NCBI GenBank assembly: GCA_038240835.1 | Contig: JBBRGJ010000029.1 | Location: forward strand, 1 to 28,607 | Direction of reading: 5' to 3' | DNA from: JBAXTE01 sp038240835 | GTDB taxonomy: Bacteria; Bacteroidota; Bacteroidia; Bacteroidales; WCHB1-69 | Length of the DNA stretch: 28,607 nt | In this document: piece by piece, positions 16,989 through 24,954 of the stretch | Numbering within the stretch: position 1 is the stretch's first letter | How the letters are laid out: every line of letters begins with the position of its first letter | Position numbers and translations under genes: made by a program | The notes under the pieces: generated by a model | What the model saw: only the letters and a program-made list of their open reading frames with translations | Databases searched by the model: none | What the model was told of the DNA's origin: nothing

Positions 16989-18467
16989 ATGGCTAACAGA
17001 TGGAATCATCTTCTTTCTAAAAAACCAATATCATTTTGGATTTTCTCTATTGTGGGAATGTTTCTACTGGTAAACACACTGTTTATTGTGTACGAACAGT
17101 TCTGGTTTTCTTTAGTGGTGGGAGTATTGTTTTCTCTTGTGTTGACTTTCTTTGCAGCCGATAAGTTGCTCTCACTGATCGTCTTTCTCACCCCATTATC
17201 CATTGTAAGCACCAATAAAGATTTTAATTTAGGATTGGCTTTGCCCACCGAACCCTTGATGATTCTGCTTACCGTATTGTTTTTATTTAAATTATTATAC
17301 GAAGCCAAATACCCTAAGGAAATTACCAAACATCCCATCACGATTACAATATTTTTCTATTTATTGTGGATGGTGTTTACGTCCATCACGAGCGAAATCC
17401 CACTGGTCTCTTTTAAATTTTTGATAACCAAAATTTGGTTTATTGTCCCATTTTATTTTATGCTCTCATTGGTTTTTCAAAAGGGATTTCAAGCAGTGCG
17501 AAATTTCTACTTATTATATTCCGTCGGATTGGCCATTGTAATTATTTACACCACCATTGTCCATGCTCAATACGGATTTTCTGAAGAAACGGGACACTGG
17601 GTAATGAGCCCTTTTTACAACGATCATACAGCCTACGGCGCCGCATTGGCATTCTTTATTCCTTCGATGGTGGGGTTGATATTTGAACCTAGTTTTAATA
17701 GGACTAAAAAAATATTTGTTGTTTTATTGTTCATCATTATTTTTATCGGTTTTTATTTATCGTTTAGTAGGGCTGCTTGGCTGAGCATTGTCGCTGCATT
17801 AGGAATTTTCACCATCGTGAAATTAAAAATCAAGTTCTACTGGGTTGTTTCTGCTTTTGCAATATTGGTTGGATTTTTCTTTATTTTTCAGAACGACATC
17901 ATCCAAAACTTGAGTAAGAACAAGCAAGACTCATCCGAAAATCTTTCTGAACACATCCAATCAATGTCCAATATTTCCACGGATGCCTCCAATTTGGAAC
18001 GTTTGAACAGATGGGCTGCTGCTTTCAGAATGTTCGATAAAAGACCCGTTACGGGTTGGGGACCAGGAACATATCAGTTTGTGTACGCTCCGTTTCAATA
18101 TTCGTACGAAAAAACGATCATCAGCACCAACGCCGGCGATAAGGGAACAGCTCATAGCGAATATATTGGGCCTTTGTGCGAGACGGGAGTACCAGGTTTG
18201 TTGTCCTTTCTTGCCATTGCCATCGCCGCTTTTTATACCGCCATCAAAGTTTACCGAAAATCCCAAATCAAAGAGGTTAGAGTATATGCATTAATCGCTA
18301 TCTCTTCGCTAATTACCTACTTTATTCATGGAACGCTGAACAACTTTCTCGACACCGACAAATTAGCAGTCCCATTCTGGGGAACCATTGCCTTAGTAGT
18401 GGCTTTAGATGTTTTTTATCTGAAGAAAGAGCAGGAAAACAAGAGATTGAATGCAGGAAAAGAGTAG
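16989..18467 (+). CDS. O-antigen ligase/polymerase family protein (Wzy_C)
   Basis: 492 residues with about ten to twelve hydrophobic segments. The Wzy_C signature is visible: YLSFSRAAWLS in a membrane segment (about 256-266), then a periplasmic loop with GWGPGTYQ followed by GTAHSEYIGPLCETGVPGLLSFL. WaaL ligases and Wzy polymerases both have this pattern and cannot be told apart here. The gene is translationally close to the Wzz-like gene (2-base gap), and that pairing favours a role in polymer assembly at the inner membrane. No terminator with a T run follows directly. Confidence 0.9.
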   Translation: MANRWNHLLSKKPISFWIFSIVGMFLLVNTLFIVYEQFWFSLVVGVLFSLVLTFFAADKLLSLIVFLTPLSIVSTNKDFNLGLALPTEPLMILLTVLFLFKLLYEAKYPKEITKHPITITIFFYLLWMVFTSITSEIPLVSFKFLITKIWFIVPFYFMLSLVFQKGFQAVRNFYLLYSVGLAIVIIYTTIVHAQYGFSEETGHWVMSPFYNDHTAYGAALAFFIPSMVGLIFEPSFNRTKKIFVVLLFIIIFIGFYLSFSRAAWLSIVAALGIFTIVKLKIKFYWVVSAFAILVGFFFIFQNDIIQNLSKNKQDSSENLSEHIQSMSNISTDASNLERLNRWAAAFRMFDKRPVTGWGPGTYQFVYAPFQYSYEKTIISTNAGDKGTAHSEYIGPLCETGVPGLLSFLAIAIAAFYTAIKVYRKSQIKEVRVYALIAISSLITYFIHGTLNNFLDTDKLAVPFWGTIALVVALDVFYLKKEQENKRLNAGKE

Positions 18468-18600
18468 AAGGAAATATCCGTTTCGAAACAGCATCTATTT
18501 TGTTTTGTTTGAAATATCTTTTTTGAGTGAAGTCTATTTCTGAGTTTGAGGTTTTTAAGAAATGTTGGAAGCGAAAAATTTATCTAATTTAAAAGGAAAA

Positions 18601-18817
18601 ACAGGCCGCGAAGCTTGAACAAGGAAGTTCTCCTCGTTGGCCTGTCGCGCTGCAGGCGCAAATAGTTGTCCCGTAAAATAAACAAATCAATAATCCTTTG
18701 CTGTAATAAACGAATTTAAGGATTTGTTTATTTTCCGTGGATCCTCGGAAAAAGACGATACGTCATAATCTGATGAAATAATGTTTAGATAAGACGTATC
18801 TTTTTTCCGGGATGAGG
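18601..18817. repeat. Three consecutive stem-loops in the gap 18468-18859
   Basis: Stem 1 is ACAGGCC (18601-18607) with GGCCTGT (18639-18645), and GAAC/GTTC pairs inside it. Stem 2 is AAAATAAACAAATC (18675-18688) with its exact 14-base complement at 18721-18734. Stem 3 is CGGAAAAA (18746-18753) with TTTTTCCG (18802-18809) around a perfect inner stem GATACGTC (18757-18764) and GACGTATC (18793-18800). The gap lies between convergent genes and holds no convincing frame. Possible roles are termination, a palindromic element, or a structured RNA. Confidence 0.6.
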
Positions 18818-18859
18818 TCACGAAGGGACAAAGTTTTTTTTTCGCCTCACAAAACAGAA

Positions 18860-19450
18860 TCATCCAAAAATACGTCCAATAGTTTTAAAAATTAATCCTA
18901 AATCAGTTGCAAAGCTCTGATTTAGGATATATTTGAAGTTTAAGTTTAATTTTGCAGGCATAACTTCTTGTATGTATGTCTCTTCTGGATTTTTTGATTT
19001 TGATAATAGTTCGTTCTCATCGAAGTATTCTAACGATGCATAATCTGTTAACCCAGGTCTGACCGCCAATACTTTTAGTTGCTCTGGGGTGTATAAATCT
19101 ACATATTTTTTTACTTCCGGACGCGGTCCCACAAAACTCATGTCTCCGATAAAAATATTTAATAGTTGAGGAAACTCGTCTATCTTGTATTTGCGAATAA
19201 AAAGTCCAACTTTTGTCACCCGACTATCGTTGGAGCCTACGGTGAGCAACCCTTTTTTGTCAGCGCCCGTTTGCATCGAGCGGAACTTGAGCAATTTGAA
19301 TGGCTTTTTGTTTTTTCCCATTCGCTCTTGTTTATAAAACACACCTCCGCGCGAATCCACTACAATTGCAATGGAAATCATGATGAAAATGGGGGATAAT
19401 AGGAGTATCCCAAACAAACTCATCAAAAAATCAAACGTGCGTTTTATCAT
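18860..19450 (-). CDS. Sugar-phosphate transferase (PglC/WcaJ type)
   Basis: 196 residues, the size of minimal PglC-type enzymes. These move a sugar 1-phosphate onto the undecaprenyl phosphate carrier at the inner membrane, starting glycan synthesis. One N-terminal re-entrant hydrophobic helix (about 9-31) has the Ser-Pro break at 19-20. KFRSMQT follows, then the catalytic Asp-Glu pair D91-E92 in KIDEFPQL, and MSFVGPRPE (104-112). It starts 5 bases after the aminotransferase gene, so the two form one operon. The usual third member, an acetyltransferase, is absent between them. Confidence 0.93.
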   Translation of the reverse strand: MIKRTFDFLMSLFGILLLSPIFIMISIAIVVDSRGGVFYKQERMGKNKKPFKLLKFRSMQTGADKKGLLTVGSNDSRVTKVGLFIRKYKIDEFPQLLNIFIGDMSFVGPRPEVKKYVDLYTPEQLKVLAVRPGLTDYASLEYFDENELLSKSKNPEETYIQEVMPAKLNLNFKYILNQSFATDLGLIFKTIGRIFG

Positions 19451-19455
19451 CGAAT

Positions 19456-20667
19456 CTATTTTATAACTTTATTTACCGCATACACAACTGCATTTACAAC
19501 AGTTTCCACTTGTTCGTTCGTTAAATCATAGTAGACGGGCAGACTAATTTCGCAACTGTAGTTTTTGTAAGACTGAGGATAATCGTCAATTTTGTATCCC
19601 ATACCTTTATAAAAACTCATCATCGGAACAGGAATAAAATGGACATTTACCGAAACTTGTTGCTCAAAAATATATTTCATAATTTCATCACGTTGCTCTT
19701 CGGTAATTCCTTTAATTCGAAGTGGATATACGTGATACGAAGAGATTTTATCGTTGGTATGATACGTGGGAATGATCGCAAAATCTTGCTTAGAGAGCAG
19801 TTGAGTGTATAAATCAAAAATGGTTTTGCGACGAACCAACATATCGTTATCATAGCGCGCAAGTTCTATCAACCCAATGGCAGCCACAATGTCGGTCATG
19901 TTGCATTTATAACCTGGTTCTACAATGTCGTATCGCCAGTTTCCAGGTTGCATTTTTGCCAATGCATCTTTAGATTGACCGTGCAACGATTTGGTGTTTA
20001 AGTATTTGTATTCCTCATCGTTGTCGAAAGGTGCTGGCAGGCAGAGACAAATAGCGCCTCCTTCGGCAGTGGTCAGATTTTTTACTGCGTGAAATGAAAA
20101 TACCGTCACATCGGTCAAACAACCTGTTTTTTTGCCTTTATAAATGGCTCCAATGGAGTGTGCTGCATCGGATAACACCATGATTCGTCCCAGTTTCTGC
20201 TGGTTTTCATGATTTGCAACAAATATTTTTACAATATCAGCCCGACGAACCAATGCATTGATCTCATCATAATCGCAAGGGAAACCCGCTAAATCAACTG
20301 GCATAATGACTTTGGTGCGCGGAGTAATTGCTTTTTCTATTTCGGCCAACGAGATATTGAAATCATCGTTGATGTCCACAAAAATAGGAGTGGCTCCTGT
20401 ATGCATGATCACATTTGCGGTGGCGGTGTAGGTGTACGCGGGAAGAATTACTTCGTCGCCCTCGCCAACTCCATACCAGCGCAACATCAACTCCAAACCT
20501 GCCGAAGCAGAGTTTAAACAGATGGTTGCCTTTGCATCACAATAAGCACTGATGCGCTTTTCGAACTCTTTGGTGCGAGGTCCAGTTGTGATCCAACCTG
20601 ATTGCAAAGCAGCGGTAACTTCGTCAATAATCGCTTGGTCTATGCGGGGAGGTGAAAATGGTATCAT
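19456..20667 (-). CDS. DegT/DnrJ/EryC1/StrS sugar aminotransferase
   Basis: PLP-dependent enzyme of 403 residues that aminates a nucleotide-linked keto-sugar. Seen in the sequence are SGWITTGP (23-30), the SDAAHS segment with the cofactor-binding D167, and FSFHAVKNLTTAEGG with the Schiff-base lysine K196. Length is normal for the family (about 370-400). The sugar is not determinable from sequence; the neighbouring PglC-type transferase suggests a diamino- or acetamido-trideoxyhexose route, and that is inference. No TAnnTTTG box was seen in the 135 bases upstream, which are taken up by an inverted repeat. Confidence 0.93.
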   Translation of the reverse strand: MIPFSPPRIDQAIIDEVTAALQSGWITTGPRTKEFEKRISAYCDAKATICLNSASAGLELMLRWYGVGEGDEVILPAYTYTATANVIMHTGATPIFVDINDDFNISLAEIEKAITPRTKVIMPVDLAGFPCDYDEINALVRRADIVKIFVANHENQQKLGRIMVLSDAAHSIGAIYKGKKTGCLTDVTVFSFHAVKNLTTAEGGAICLCLPAPFDNDEEYKYLNTKSLHGQSKDALAKMQPGNWRYDIVEPGYKCNMTDIVAAIGLIELARYDNDMLVRRKTIFDLYTQLLSKQDFAIIPTYHTNDKISSYHVYPLRIKGITEEQRDEIMKYIFEQQVSVNVHFIPVPMMSFYKGMGYKIDDYPQSYKNYSCEISLPVYYDLTNEQVETVVNAVVYAVNKVIK

Positions 20668-20690
20668 TGTGTTTTTTGTTTTTGAAGTTT

Positions 20691-20795
20691 ACCACTAAGA
20701 CACTAAGGCCACTGAGGCTCACTAAGTTATTTTTCTGAGTGAATATATGTCTACCTAGCATGCTGGTAGATAAATGTTCTTAGTGTCTTAATGGT
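20691..20795. repeat. Inverted repeat with ACTAAGACACTAAG arms between purC and the aminotransferase
   Basis: The left arm ACCACTAAGACACTAAG (20691-20707) matches the complement of 20779-20795 at 16 of 17 bases. Between them a second small hairpin, TCTACC/GGTAGA, encloses AGCATGCT at about 20750-20770. The arms resemble the CACTAAGACAC-type dispersed repeats of Bacteroidota. The right arm ends 7 bases from the purC stop. Confidence 0.7.
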
Positions 20796-20802
20796 GAAAA
20801 AG

Positions 20803-21753
20803 TTATTTCTTTAGGTAATTCAAAATATTAGTTTCTACACGTTTTAGCACTTCTCCTGCATCTGCTTTTTGAAATGCTCTTCCTGTGATTTTTTCATACA
20901 GTTCGATGTAACGTTCAGAGACTTGCGCCACAAATTCTGGACTCATTTCTGGACATACTTGCCCATCTTTTCCTTGAAATCCATTGTCCATCAACCATTC
21001 TCTTACAAATTCTTTCGAAAGTTGATGTTGTTGTTCTCCTTTGTCAAAACGTTCTTGATATCCATTGGCATAGAAATATCGTGAAGAATCGGGTGTGTGA
21101 ATTTCGTCGATTAGATAGATAATTCCATCTTTTTTCCCAAACTCATATTTTGTGTCTACTAAGATTAGACCGTGTTTAGCTGCTATTTCGGTTCCTCGTT
21201 GGAAGATGGCTAATGCATATTTTTCCAATGTTTCGTACTCATCTTTTGAGATTATTTTTTGAGACAGAATCTCTTCGCGACTAATGTCTTCGTCGTGACC
21301 TTCGTTGGCTTTTGTAGTAGGAGTGAGGATGGGAGTGGCAAAACGTTGGTGCTCTTTCATTCCATCAGGAATTTTAACACCACAAATTTCTCTCGAACCA
21401 GCTTTGTAGGAGCGCCACGAACTGCCTGTGAGATAACCTCTTACAATCATTTCGATGGCATAGGGTTCGCACTGATGACCAATCGTAACCATTGGGTCTG
21501 GAGTGGCAATTTTCCAGTTTGGACAGATATCGGTGGTTGCATCCAAAAATTCAGCAGCAATTTGATTCAACACTTGACCTTTGTAAGGAATTCCTTCGGG
21601 AAGAATTACATCAAATGCAGAGATACGATCGGAAACCACCATCACTAATAAGTCATCGTTGATGTTGTAAACGTCACGAACTTTTCCATGATATACACTT
21701 TTTTGTCCAGGAAAATTAAAATCAGTTCGTGTTAAGGCTTCAGCTTTTTTCAT
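20803..21753 (-). CDS. purC: SAICAR synthetase (PurC)
   Basis: Phosphoribosylaminoimidazole-succinocarboxamide synthase, purine biosynthesis, cytoplasmic: joins aspartate to CAIR using ATP. The 316 residues include the nucleotide-binding start YHGKVRDVYNINDDLLVMVVSDRISAFD, IEMIVRGYLTGSSWRSY, GLILVDTKYEFG and DEIHTPDSSRYF. The form is longer than E. coli PurC (237 residues) and matches the longer type with a C-terminal extension. It begins 29 bases after the antitoxin gene on the same strand, and no promoter box was seen between, so it may be transcribed from the toxin-antitoxin or phoH promoter. Confidence 0.97.
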   Translation of the reverse strand: MKKAEALTRTDFNFPGQKSVYHGKVRDVYNINDDLLVMVVSDRISAFDVILPEGIPYKGQVLNQIAAEFLDATTDICPNWKIATPDPMVTIGHQCEPYAIEMIVRGYLTGSSWRSYKAGSREICGVKIPDGMKEHQRFATPILTPTTKANEGHDEDISREEILSQKIISKDEYETLEKYALAIFQRGTEIAAKHGLILVDTKYEFGKKDGIIYLIDEIHTPDSSRYFYANGYQERFDKGEQQHQLSKEFVREWLMDNGFQGKDGQVCPEMSPEFVAQVSERYIELYEKITGRAFQKADAGEVLKRVETNILNYLKK

Positions 21754-21782
21754 ATATTTATTCTTGTTTTTATTTTGATGTT

Positions 21783-22088
21783 TTAAAATTTTAAATCGAC
21801 CGTAAGTCTGAGTTGACCACCTAATCCGTCATGAATAATTCTCATCAATGTAGATAATCGGATGTCGCTTGCATCATTTTCAATTCTGGATATATAGGTT
21901 TTGGTGGTGCCACATTTTTCAGCTAACTGTTCTTGTGTCATTCCTTGCTCTTTTCTAAGTTCCTGAAGCATTACTCCAAGCTTGAAAGCCTCGTACTCTA
22001 ACTCGTATTTTTCTCTTTTGTCAAGCCCTCTCTCACCATATTGTTTATCGAGATGAGCATCAAAAGAAGAGAGATTTTTATTTTTCAT
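21783..22088 (-). CDS. HigA-like antitoxin, XRE-family helix-turn-helix protein
   Basis: 101 residues. The helix-turn-helix is at about 47-80: EQGMTQEQLAEKCGTTKTYISRIENDASDIRLSTLMRI, a clear XRE/Cro type. Its first 11 bases overlap the end of the toxin-like gene, giving the toxin-first order of HigBA systems. It is expected to bind the toxin and to repress the shared promoter, possibly through the palindrome at 22431-22448. Confidence 0.88.
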   Translation of the reverse strand: MKNKNLSSFDAHLDKQYGERGLDKREKYELEYEAFKLGVMLQELRKEQGMTQEQLAEKCGTTKTYISRIENDASDIRLSTLMRIIHDGLGGQLRLTVDLKF

Positions 22089-22425
22089 TGAAGTATTGTT
22101 TTTTTAATTTTTCTGCATTAATAATCTCTTTATTTGGTGTTTTCTGCGTTTTTTTTTGAAATCCATTTAATAAAATAACTAATTTCCTATCATCAAAAAA
22201 GCAGAAAACTCTATAAGTGTTTGAGCTATACTCAACTCTGATTTCATATAACCCGGACGTCCCAGATAAATGTTTTAAAAATTTTGAAGGAACAACTTCA
22301 AGGTCTTGAATTAATTGCAATGTCCAGTTAAATTTTCTTTGAACTTCTGGTTTAAGAGTATTAAAGAAGTCAATGTAATAATTTTTGTAATAAAAGACTT
22401 TTCTTATCTTTTGTTCTTTCGTCAT
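22078..22425 (-). CDS. HigB/RelE-like toxin (phage-derived Gp49-like family)
   Basis: 115 residues. The sequence has the small-fold pattern of RelE/HigB ribosome-dependent RNases: a helical start (YYIDFFNTLKPEVQRKFNWTLQLI), then KFLKHLSGTSGLYEIRVEYSSNTYRVFCFFDDRKLVILLNGFQKKTQKTP with the typical LYEIR, YRVFCFF and LLNGFQKKTQKTP strands, and a lysine-rich end. The target mRNA cannot be inferred. The gene overlaps the XRE antitoxin by 11 bases and lies between phoH and purC, on the same strand as both. Confidence 0.88.
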   Translation of the reverse strand: MTKEQKIRKVFYYKNYYIDFFNTLKPEVQRKFNWTLQLIQDLEVVPSKFLKHLSGTSGLYEIRVEYSSNTYRVFCFFDDRKLVILLNGFQKKTQKTPNKEIINAEKLKKQYFNEK

Positions 22426-22426
22426 A

Positions 22427-22457
22427 CAAAGTTAGCTAATTAGTGAACATAATGCAA
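22427..22457 (-). promoter_or_regulatory. Toxin-antitoxin promoter with palindromic operator
   Basis: On the minus strand TTG (22457-22455), a 20-base spacer and TAACTTTG (22434-22427) match the Bacteroidota consensus. The 18-base dyad GTTnnCTAATTAGnnAAC (22431-22448) lies in the spacer and touches the -7 box, where a repressor would block initiation. The box is one base from the toxin ATG, so the transcript would be leaderless or the true start may differ. Confidence 0.6.
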
Positions 22458-22496
22458 GTTTTGAGAAATATTTTGTGCTAAATTTTGAAGAAAATA

Positions 22497-23513
22497 TTAT
22501 ATGTTATCATTCTCAAGCGGTTTTTTAGGTTTAAATTTCGAATCATCTTCTATTTGATACGCATCAATAATTTTGGTAACCAAATGGTGGCGAACTACAT
22601 CGCTGGTGTCTAAAATAACGAATGCGATGTTTTTGATGTTTTTCAAAATCCGCATTGATTGAATTAAGCCAGAGTTCTGATTACGAGGTAGATCTACTTG
22701 GGTTACATCGCCGGTGATGAAGAACTTAGCATTCATTCCCATTCGTGTTAGAAACATTTTTAGCTGACCCTCGGTGGCGTTTTGCGCTTCGTCTAAAATC
22801 ACATATGCATTGTCGAGGGTGCGACCACGCATAAACGCCAAAGGGGCAATTTCAATGGTTTTATCTTCTAAATACAACGCCAACTTTTGTGGAGGAATCA
22901 TATCGCGAAGTGCATCGTAAAGCGGTTGTAAGTATGGATCGAGTTTATCGCGCAAATCTCCGGGCAAAAAACCCAAATTCTCACCTGCTTCTACCGCGGG
23001 ACGGGTAAGAATGATTCTGCGAATCTCTTTGTTCTTTAATGCTTTAACGGCCAACGCAACGGCAGTGTAAGTTTTCCCTGTTCCGGCTGGTCCGATGGCG
23101 AAAATCATGTCGTGTTTGTTGACACTATCCACCAACTTTTGTTGATTTTTTGTCTTTGCCTTGATAATCTTTCCATGGTTGCCATGGACTATAATGGATG
23201 CTTCGCTCTCTTTGGCAGATTCTCTCGAAAAACGCTCCTCATCGGAGTTGGTGACAAGTATTTCAACATCCTGGCGCGTTAGTTTGCCATACTTTTCAAA
23301 ATACATATACATCTGTTGCAACTTGTCTTCAAATTCTGCAATTTCAGCATTAGTACCAAATAGAATCAGCTCATTGCCACGCGTTACGACTTTAAGCTTG
23401 GGAAAAGCATTGATTAATCGGTTGATATTGGTGTTGTTGGATCCCATTATCTCTACTGTGATTGTAGGATCTATAAAGATATTTTTTTCTGACATTAATA
23501 AGGATATAAACAT
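22497..23513 (-). CDS. phoH: PhoH-family ATPase
   Basis: 338 residues. An N-terminal RNA-binding-type region (residues 1-110, MGSNNTNINRL...) precedes the PhoH ATPase. Walker A is GPAGTGKT at 141-148 and Walker B is VILDEAQN at 238-245, followed by MFLTRMG and FITGDVTQVDLP. PhoH proteins are linked to RNA metabolism and phosphate or stress responses; the exact activity is not settled. The start at 23513 (MFISLL) and an internal ATG at 23495 (MSEKNIFID) are both possible; the second gives the N-terminus usual for the family. A consensus promoter lies upstream. Confidence 0.94.
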   Translation of the reverse strand: MFISLLMSEKNIFIDPTITVEIMGSNNTNINRLINAFPKLKVVTRGNELILFGTNAEIAEFEDKLQQMYMYFEKYGKLTRQDVEILVTNSDEERFSRESAKESEASIIVHGNHGKIIKAKTKNQQKLVDSVNKHDMIFAIGPAGTGKTYTAVALAVKALKNKEIRRIILTRPAVEAGENLGFLPGDLRDKLDPYLQPLYDALRDMIPPQKLALYLEDKTIEIAPLAFMRGRTLDNAYVILDEAQNATEGQLKMFLTRMGMNAKFFITGDVTQVDLPRNQNSGLIQSMRILKNIKNIAFVILDTSDVVRHHLVTKIIDAYQIEDDSKFKPKKPLENDNI

Positions 23514-23526
23514 TCAAATTTGAGTT

Positions 23527-23558
23527 CAAAAGTAATCAAAAAAATTCAACTATTTCAA
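23527..23558 (-). promoter_or_regulatory. phoH promoter (TTG-N21-TACTTTTG)
   Basis: On the minus strand TTG at 23558-23556 and TACTTTTG at 23534-23527 are 21 bases apart and lead directly into phoH. Confidence 0.65.
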
Positions 23559-23704
23559 TATTTTCTGCGATTGTATTCGATCTTTGTTTCGAATAAGCCG
23601 CCATATTAGAAATAATCAAAATCTTCAACCGTGTGTGCTTTAGAAGTCTCTTTTTGTAAAAGTCTTGTTCTATGAAAAATTTGACGATCATTTAGAAGAC
23701 AAAA

Positions 23705-23740
23705 TAAAAGCTCATTGTAATTAAATACAATGAGCTTTTA
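23705..23740 (-). terminator. Strong hairpin terminator
   Basis: A perfect 15-bp stem, TAAAAGCTCATTGTA at 23705-23719 with its complement at 23726-23740, encloses a 6-base loop. The minus-strand side is followed by a T-rich run, so it ends transcription of the small gene that stops at 23782; it could also act on the other strand. Confidence 0.85.
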
Positions 23741-23781
23741 TGAAATTCTATTTATGCAAGAAGAAAACCTCTATATCTTGA

Positions 23782-24123
23782 TTATAACTTTTTAATTTCA
23801 GTAACCCTAATAATGGTTCCTGTTTGGCATTTGCTCATAAGTCCTTCAATAACAGTGAATTTAAACTTAATCTTAAGCCCGTCTACGAAAAATTCTGGTG
23901 GAACATCACGAGTTTCATACTGTTTGCCATCGGTAGATTGAATTACCCAGGCGCAAGATCCAATTAAACTTGTAAGCCGTTTAACGACGCCTTCAGTATA
24001 GGGTTCTGTGGTGGAAGTGGTTACTGCTTTTTTGTTTGCTTTGCAACATTTACAAGAGGTGGAAACCATCGATGTAAAAGAGATGAATGTCAAAACAAGG
24101 AGGATGCTTACTACTCTTTTCAT
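23782..24123 (-). CDS. Small exported cysteine-rich protein, probable lipoprotein
   Basis: 113 residues. Residues 1-23 form a signal peptide ending VSTS before C24, which starts the cluster CKCC. Position -3 is serine rather than leucine, so lipidation is likely but not certain. The mature part (EGVVKRLTSLIGSCAWVIQSTDGKQYETRDVPPEFFVDGLKIKFKF...CQTGTIIRVTEI) resembles small Bacteroidota lipoproteins whose pattern CxWVI...DG...G..V.F.Y ends in a hydrophobic strand. No function is known to me. It is 87 bases from the YKSDA-repeat gene on the same strand and is followed by a strong terminator. Confidence 0.8.
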   Translation of the reverse strand: MKRVVSILLVLTFISFTSMVSTSCKCCKANKKAVTTSTTEPYTEGVVKRLTSLIGSCAWVIQSTDGKQYETRDVPPEFFVDGLKIKFKFTVIEGLMSKCQTGTIIRVTEIKKL

Positions 24124-24210
24124 AAATAAATAATTTTAAAGATTCTGAAATATGATGAAACGTCACTCGCACAGAGAAACCTGTTTCATGAAGAAAATTT
24201 TGAGTAAATG

Positions 24211-24561
24211 TTAGTAAAGGAGACTCTTTTTGGAGTTGTTTTTCCAACCAGCATCACTTTTGTAAGTTGAAAAATAGATTACTAAATCTGCATCACTTTT
24301 ATAGTCTACAAAAAAAACGGTTTTGTCGGCATCGCTTTTATACTGACAAAAATACCATAACCCAGTGTTTCCTGAAGCATCACTTTTGTAATCACATTTG
24401 TACACTACTAAATCAGCATCACTTTTATATTGAGCTACAAATACTTTAATTTTAGCATCGCTCTTATATTGTACGCTAAATACTTTTTGGGCAGTAGAAG
24501 TAGCAATAAAAGCCATCATAAATCCTAAAAAAAGGATTGTTATTTTTTGTCTGTTTTTCAT
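24211..24561 (-). CDS. YKSDA-repeat exported protein (DUF6150 type, possibly a knotted fold)
   Basis: 116 residues with a signal peptide (residues 1-24, ending TSTA) and six copies of YKSDA spaced roughly 14 residues apart (VQYKSDA, AQYKSDA, CDYKSDA, CQYKSDA, VDYKSDA, STYKSDA), each preceded by a hydrophobic strand such as KIKVFVA, DLVVYKC or KTVFFV. The end is GWKNNSKKSLLY. From memory this matches the DUF6150 family, which has been described as having a 7(1) septoil knot; I am fairly but not fully sure of that name. The repeats are also visible in the DNA as near-identical units (GCATCACTTTT or GCATCGCTTTT on the plus strand). The role is unknown. Confidence 0.85.
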   Translation of the reverse strand: MKNRQKITILFLGFMMAFIATSTAQKVFSVQYKSDAKIKVFVAQYKSDADLVVYKCDYKSDASGNTGLWYFCQYKSDADKTVFFVDYKSDADLVIYFSTYKSDAGWKNNSKKSLLY

Positions 24562-24927
24562 AATTCGTATTTTTTTTTATTGATTAAAAACTATTTTTTG
24601 TGTAAATATAAACATAAAATTAAATCAAAACATTATTTTGAATTAATTTCATCTATTTTTAAAGTGATTTTATTGTAAATCTGCAAACATTTTCAAAAAC
24701 AAACTACAATTAATATGCCTAATTTCAGGTGTTTATAATTCTATGACAAATTCAATTTTTTTTCAGAAGTAAAATAGTCCTCTTTTTTGTCACTTTCACT
24801 TGCGAAGTTAAGGAAAAAAAATACTTCGATAAAACTATCTTGTATTGAAATATGAAAATCTTTTGGCAAACAAAATCAATACTTTATTGTTGGAATAGTG
24901 TTAAAACCTAAATTTAAAATTATTTTG

Positions 24928-24935
24928 TATTTTTG
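24928..24935 (+). promoter_or_regulatory. Probable -7 box for the operon starting at 24955
   Basis: TATTTTTG fits TAnnTTTG, 19 bases before the start codon. The remainder of the divergent gap 24562-24954 is AT-rich and shows no other gene or repeat. Confidence 0.5.
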
Positions 24936-24954
24936 TAACATTAAATAAATTTAT

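Noticed and set aside
24050..24247. 65-residue frame on the minus strand
   Set aside because: It overlaps the signal peptide region of the small lipoprotein gene in another frame and has no protein-like features.
24267..24480. Regular repeats on the plus strand as a CRISPR-like array
   Set aside because: The units are uneven, and on the minus strand they encode YKSDA inside a continuous coding frame with a signal peptide.
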